Shown here: in pieces, positions 5,956 to 8,881 of the stretch
Layout of the letters: each line of letters opens with the position of its first letter
Numbering within the stretch: the first letter of the stretch is position 1
Source: an uncultured Stomatobaculum sp.
GTDB lineage: Bacteria > Bacillota > Clostridia > Lachnospirales > Lachnospiraceae
DNA length: 8,881 nucleotides
Direction: 5' to 3'
Assembly (NCBI GenBank): GCA_938010625.1
Contig: CALLVJ010000221.1
Coordinates: 1 to 8,881 of the forward strand
The notes under the pieces: generated by a model
The model's input: only the letters and a program-made list of their open reading frames with translations
Told to the model about the DNA's origin: nothing
Databases searched by the model: none
Program-made: the position numbers and the translations under genes

Positions 5956-7590
5956 TTAGAGCGGCTTGTACTCTGCGGTCCAGGTAACATCCGCAATCAG
6001 TTTCTCCACCTCTCCTTCCACACGGTTCAAGTTCTGCTTCATCGCGCATTCCGCGACCACCGAAGCCACTGTATGGGAGAACTCCGTAAGCCGCGCAACC
6101 GGCGGAATAACAGCCGCTCCCGGAACATCGGGGGTGAGGAAGGAACCGAGCGAGTGTGCCGCCGCGGAAATCATCTCGTCCGTCATGCGGCTGCTGTTTA
6201 CGGCAATGCTGCCGAGACCGAGCCCCGGGTAAATCAGCGCGTTGTTCGCCTGACCGATTTCGTAGCGGACGTCCTTATACTCCACCGGATCTGCGGGAAT
6301 TCCCGTTGCGACCATTGCCTTGCCTTCGGACCAGACAATCAGATCCTCCGCCTTTGCCTCCGCAAGTTCGGTCGGATTGCTGAGCGGGAAAATAATCGGG
6401 TGCTCGCACCAAGAGCACATACCGCGCACAATCTTCTCGGTAAACGTACCGGGCCGGGTCGAAGTTCCCACCATAATCGTGGGCTTCACCGCAAACACCG
6501 CAGCCTCCAAAGTCGTGAGCTCATTCGCATTCTGAAATTCCGTGCGCTTTCTCGCAAACGGACGCTGTTCCGGCGTGAGATCTGTCATATCGTCAAACAG
6601 CAACCCCTGCTTATCCACCAAATAGAAGCGCTGTCTCGCCTCTTCCTCGCTGAGCCCCTGGGCGATCATTTCCTTATACACGCGATTCGCAATGCCGGCA
6701 CCTGCCGTTCCGGCACCGAAGCAGAGATATTTCTGATCTGTGATTTTCTCCTTGTTAATGCGCATTGCCCCAAGGATACCCGCGAGGGTAATAATGCCGG
6801 TGCCTTGCACGTCGTCATTAAAGACCGGGAACCGGTCACGATAACGATTTAACACCGCAGCCGCATCGGCTCTGCCAAAATCTTCAAAGTGCAAATAGAG
6901 CCGCGGGAATAGCTTCTCGACCGCCTGAACAAAACGCTCCACAAACGCATTGTACTGCTCGCCGTAAATTCTCGGATGACGGTTTCCCAAGTAGAACTTG
7001 TCCTGCAGAAGCGACTCGCGATTTGTGCCGCAGTCCAACACAACCGGAAGAATGCAGGACGGATCAATGCCGGCCGCCGCGGTATAGACCATCAGCTTTC
7101 CGACCGCAATGTCCACTCCGTTCGTACCCCAGTCCCCAATGCCCAAAATTCCCTCAGCATCCGTTGCGACAATCAGGCGTATCTCTCTGCCTTCCGCAGC
7201 GCTTAGGAGGGAAGACTCTATCTCATCCGGACGGTCAATCGAGAGATAGCAGGCATTCTGCGTATCCACAAACTGCTCGCTGTACTTCTCAATACTCTCG
7301 GCAATGACCGGGTCGTAGACAATGGGCATGAGCTCTACCAGATGCTCGCGAAATACGTAGTAAAAGAGGGTGCGGTTGTGGTTAAAGACATCCATGAGAA
7401 AACGTCTCTCCTCAATCAAGGAACTCTTCTTCTTCATCTCCGCATAGACGCGCTCCGCCTGGAGCTCAATGGTCTCAACCGCCGGAGGCAGCAGCCCCTC
7501 CAGCTGATATGCCTTGCGCTCCTCCTGCGTAAATGCCGTCCCCTTGTTGAGGAACGGATCCTTTAAGAGCTCATATCCCGACTTTGTCAT
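5956..7590 (-). CDS. mleS: malolactic enzyme (malic enzyme family)
   Basis: NAD- and Mn-dependent enzyme of the malic enzyme family. The malolactic branch converts L-malate directly to L-lactate and CO2 in the cytoplasm. The 544-aa length fits (malolactic enzymes are ~540). It begins with DPFLNKGTAFTQEER and GLLPPAVETIE. The catalytic Tyr92 sits in VYDP and Lys165 in VGKLM. Metal ligands are Glu236-Asp237 (EDFGR) and Asp259/260 (FNDD). The nucleotide loop is GAGTAGAGIA (292-301), and NNALIYPGLGLG is at 449-460. The GIGDWGTNGVDIAVGKLMVYTAAAGIDP block matches malolactic enzymes; typical malic enzymes of the E. coli MaeA type have GDQG and TACGGI there. Residue 187 is Cys (LDCGTN), where I recall Ala or Val in relatives. 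AGGAGG (7597-7602) lies 6 nt before the ATG. It is followed by an AEC permease in the same operon. An ordinary NAD-malic enzyme making pyruvate remains possible. Confidence 0.88.
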   Translation of the reverse strand: MTKSGYELLKDPFLNKGTAFTQEERKAYQLEGLLPPAVETIELQAERVYAEMKKKSSLIEERRFLMDVFNHNRTLFYYVFREHLVELMPIVYDPVIAESIEKYSEQFVDTQNACYLSIDRPDEIESSLLSAAEGREIRLIVATDAEGILGIGDWGTNGVDIAVGKLMVYTAAAGIDPSCILPVVLDCGTNRESLLQDKFYLGNRHPRIYGEQYNAFVERFVQAVEKLFPRLYLHFEDFGRADAAAVLNRYRDRFPVFNDDVQGTGIITLAGILGAMRINKEKITDQKYLCFGAGTAGAGIANRVYKEMIAQGLSEEEARQRFYLVDKQGLLFDDMTDLTPEQRPFARKRTEFQNANELTTLEAAVFAVKPTIMVGTSTRPGTFTEKIVRGMCSWCEHPIIFPLSNPTELAEAKAEDLIVWSEGKAMVATGIPADPVEYKDVRYEIGQANNALIYPGLGLGSIAVNSSRMTDEMISAAAHSLGSFLTPDVPGAAVIPPVARLTEFSHTVASVVAECAMKQNLNRVEGEVEKLIADVTWTAEYKPL

Positions 7591-7632
7591 ATTGAACCTC
7601 CTGATTCAAAATCACCGGCAAACTCACTCGAG

Positions 7633-7655
7633 TCTGTTATCGCGGTTATAACAGA
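7633..7655. repeat. perfect inverted repeat TCTGTTAT-N7-ATAACAGA, candidate operator
   Basis: Eight-base arms at 7633-7640 and 7648-7655 are perfectly complementary around 7 nt. The repeat covers the putative -10 of the malate operon, so it is placed like a repressor or LysR-type binding site. Its core TTAT-N7-ATAA resembles LysR-type dyads. LysR-type MleR regulates mleS in some lactic acid bacteria, but no regulator gene is visible here. Confidence 0.5.
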
Positions 7656-7674
7656 TAAATTTCGACATTTCCAA
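7645..7674 (-). promoter_or_regulatory. putative promoter of the malate (mleS-mleP) operon
   Basis: On the minus strand TTGGAA (7669-7674; 4/6 to -35) lies 18 nt from TATAAC (7645-7650; 5/6 to -10), or 17 nt from TTATAA. The predicted start is near 7638, with a leader of about 48 nt to the malolactic enzyme. The -10 lies inside the perfect inverted repeat 7633-7655. Confidence 0.6.
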
Positions 7675-7678
7675 CGAA

Positions 7679-7837
7679 TTATCTGTGAAGCCCTGTGTTC
7701 CGGTATAAGTTCGGAAGCCCGTTCGTCCCAAAGCCGTTCGGCGCAGGCGCTCCGGTATCTCTCGATTGATACGTGCTGCGCATACTGCCCTCATTTTCAC
7801 CGCAATGGGCACAGCGAAGCGTTGTGTTTTCTGCCGT
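7679..7837 (-). pseudogene. in-frame 52-codon open stretch with one CxxC, no start codon
   Basis: Directly after the TGA of the methionine-synthase-like gene, and in the same frame, 52 sense codons run to a TAA at 7679-7681. The conceptual product contains LRCAHCGENEGSM, followed by a Gly/Asn/Arg-rich tail ending YRNTGLHR. There is no ATG, GTG or TTG between the TGA and the CxxC; the first in-frame ATG comes after it. A single CxxC is half of a usual zinc ribbon. The reading is protein-like, but I know of no family with this tail on a methionine synthase. It is most simply a remnant of a small zinc-ribbon gene, or chance. It also covers most of the otherwise empty 247-nt gap before the malate operon; no terminator was seen here. 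Confidence 0.3.
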
Positions 7838-8881
7838 TCAGGCTTCTTCCGCGCCCCAGACCTCTTCCGCAATTTCTTTGACGAGGCGAAGCTTTGCAAA
7901 CTGCTCTTCCTCCGTCAACTTGTTTCCGATTTCGCAGGAGGCAAAGCCGCACTGCGGGCTCAAATACAAATCACGAAGCGGCACATACTGCGAAGCCTCA
8001 TAGATGCGACGCTTAATAAGATCCTTGGATTCGAGCTCCGGACGCTTGCTCGTGATGAGGCCGAGCACCACCTTCTTGCCGCGCGGAATCTCTTTTAAGC
8101 TCGTAAAGTTGCCGGAGCGCTTGTCATCGTACTCCAGGTAAAAGCTCTCCACCTTTTCCTGCGCAAAGACATAAGGTGCCACCTTGTCGTAGGGGCCGCT
8201 GCTCGCATAGGTCGAGTGATAATTGCCGCGGCAGATGTGGGTGTTCACGACCAAATCCTCCGGCAAATTCTCGAGGGAGAGGTTATTGACCTTCAGGTAG
8301 CGCTCCGCCTCCTGCTCGAGGGTTGCGCCGTCGCCTTCGCGCATCTTCCAGTAGCCCTCCTCATCCACAATCATGCCCCAGGTGCAGTCGTCAAGCTGAA
8401 TGTTCCGGCAGCCCGCTGCATAGAGGTCGAGGTAGACTCTGTGATAGGCCGCCGCGAGATCGCGAAGCAGCTCCTCCTCGTCCGGATAAAACTCGCGGGT
8501 AATCCGCGCATTGTCCTCGCGGAAGAGCTCGGCGAGGGTCTGCGCCGGGGCAGGCAGGGTCTGCTTCGCAATCGTATTCTCGTCCTCAAACTGCTTCACG
8601 AAGAGATAGTCCTTGACAATCGGATGATTCTCACCGCTGATTTTTCCCGTCATGCGGCAGGAGCCGTGCGTGGTCTCCTCGCCCTTAAAATAATAGCCGT
8701 GGTCCAGCTCAATCTCCTCGATGCCGTTGAGACCCCACATGAAATCGAGGTGCCAGTAACTCCGGCGGAACTCGCCGTCCGTGATCGCGTGGTAGCCGAG
8801 TGCCTTCTGCTTCCCGATCAAATCCGTGATGCAGGCATCTTCCACCTTGCGTAGTTCCTCGCGGGAAATCTTTCCCGCATT
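7838..8881 (-). CDS. YxjG/MetE-C-like methionine synthase (cobalamin-independent), 5' partial
   Basis: Stand-alone C-terminal-type cobalamin-independent methionine synthase (B. subtilis YxjG/YxjH type, usually ~370 aa). It is expected to methylate homocysteine through a zinc-activated thiolate; the methyl donor of this short form is uncertain. The frame is open to the window edge, giving 347 residues with perhaps 20-30 missing at the N-terminus. The GTG at 8843-8845 is an internal Val, because upstream codons continue a family-like sequence (KISREELRKVEDA). Visible residues: ITDGEFRRSYWHLDF near the start, IQLDDC in the barrel, and zinc ligands His215 and Cys217 (NTHICRGNY), Glu250 (YLEYD) and Cys311 (SPQCGFAS), numbered from the first visible residue. 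It ends at VWGAEEA, the normal family end. No terminator is evident before the malate operon. Its own promoter or riboswitch would lie outside the window. Confidence 0.9.
   Translation of the reverse strand, partial: NAGKISREELRKVEDACITDLIGKQKALGYHAITDGEFRRSYWHLDFMWGLNGIEEIELDHGYYFKGEETTHGSCRMTGKISGENHPIVKDYLFVKQFEDENTIAKQTLPAPAQTLAELFREDNARITREFYPDEEELLRDLAAAYHRVYLDLYAAGCRNIQLDDCTWGMIVDEEGYWKMREGDGATLEQEAERYLKVNNLSLENLPEDLVVNTHICRGNYHSTYASSGPYDKVAPYVFAQEKVESFYLEYDDKRSGNFTSLKEIPRGKKVVLGLITSKRPELESKDLIKRRIYEASQYVPLRDLYLSPQCGFASCEIGNKLTEEEQFAKLRLVKEIAEEVWGAEEA

Noticed and set aside
6073..6852. Long plus-strand open frame (259 codons) opposite the malolactic enzyme gene
   Set aside because: It lies wholly antisense to a fully conserved enzyme, has a low-complexity Arg/His-rich translation, and no ribosome site. 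It is a codon-bias shadow.
7800..7840. Possible selenocysteine (UGA) read-through of the synthase into the CxxC stretch
   Set aside because: The synthase ends at its normal family length, and the hairpin after the UGA is short and mismatched. I see no convincing SECIS-like element.
7624..7899. Minus-strand 91-codon frame spanning the end of the synthase gene and the mleS promoter region
   Set aside because: It overlaps the synthase C-terminus out of frame, runs through the putative promoter, is Arg/Lys-rich, and has no good ribosome site.
8216..8854. Plus-strand open frame (212 codons) opposite the methionine synthase gene
   Set aside because: Antisense to a gene with intact catalytic residues; no domain seen; explained by GC-rich third positions of the real gene.

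Overview
The window reads as ordinary chromosome from a low-to-mid GC Gram-positive (Firmicutes/Clostridia) bacterium. The evidence is strong AGGAGG ribosome sites, a lipoprotein signal peptide, a malolactic-type enzyme paired with an AEC permease, and a YxjG-type stand-alone methionine synthase. The flavour is closest to a Lachnospiraceae-like, possibly oral, anaerobe. That is a guess from gene content and base composition, not a species call. All ten supported genes lie on the minus strand, so they are transcribed from right to left. The long plus-strand frames are antisense shadows.

In order of transcription (right to left): a YxjG/MetE-C-like methionine synthase whose 5' end lies outside the window (7838-8881). 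Then about 250 bases with a promoter-like site, a perfect inverted repeat, and an in-frame open stretch carrying one CxxC motif just after the synthase stop. Next is a two-gene malate module, malolactic enzyme plus AEC malate permease (7590-4996), closed by a good intrinsic terminator. A LURP-one/YxjI-like single gene (4843-4373) follows with its own terminator. Then comes a tightly overlapped three-gene operon: a DUF1858 small protein, a DUF4300-type lipoprotein, and a four-cysteine protein (4246-2776). An M42 aminopeptidase (2649-1612) with its own promoter and terminator is next. Last are a CbrC-family protein with an N-terminal extension and an O6-methylguanine-DNA methyltransferase (1496-42).

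The malate module is the clearest functional unit: uptake or exchange of malate/lactate with decarboxylation to lactate, likely for proton-motive-force and pH homeostasis. The least understood unit is the three-gene operon at 2776-4246. Its genes overlap by TAATG and GTGA junctions. The lipoprotein has a Cys/His pattern resembling papain-like NlpC/P60 enzymes, and the last protein ends in a C-x2-C-x3-C-x2-C cluster. Its promoter appears to sit against the terminator of the preceding gene, so that new transcripts would start inside the terminator stem.

I saw no tRNA, rRNA, CRISPR array, insertion sequence or prophage gene.
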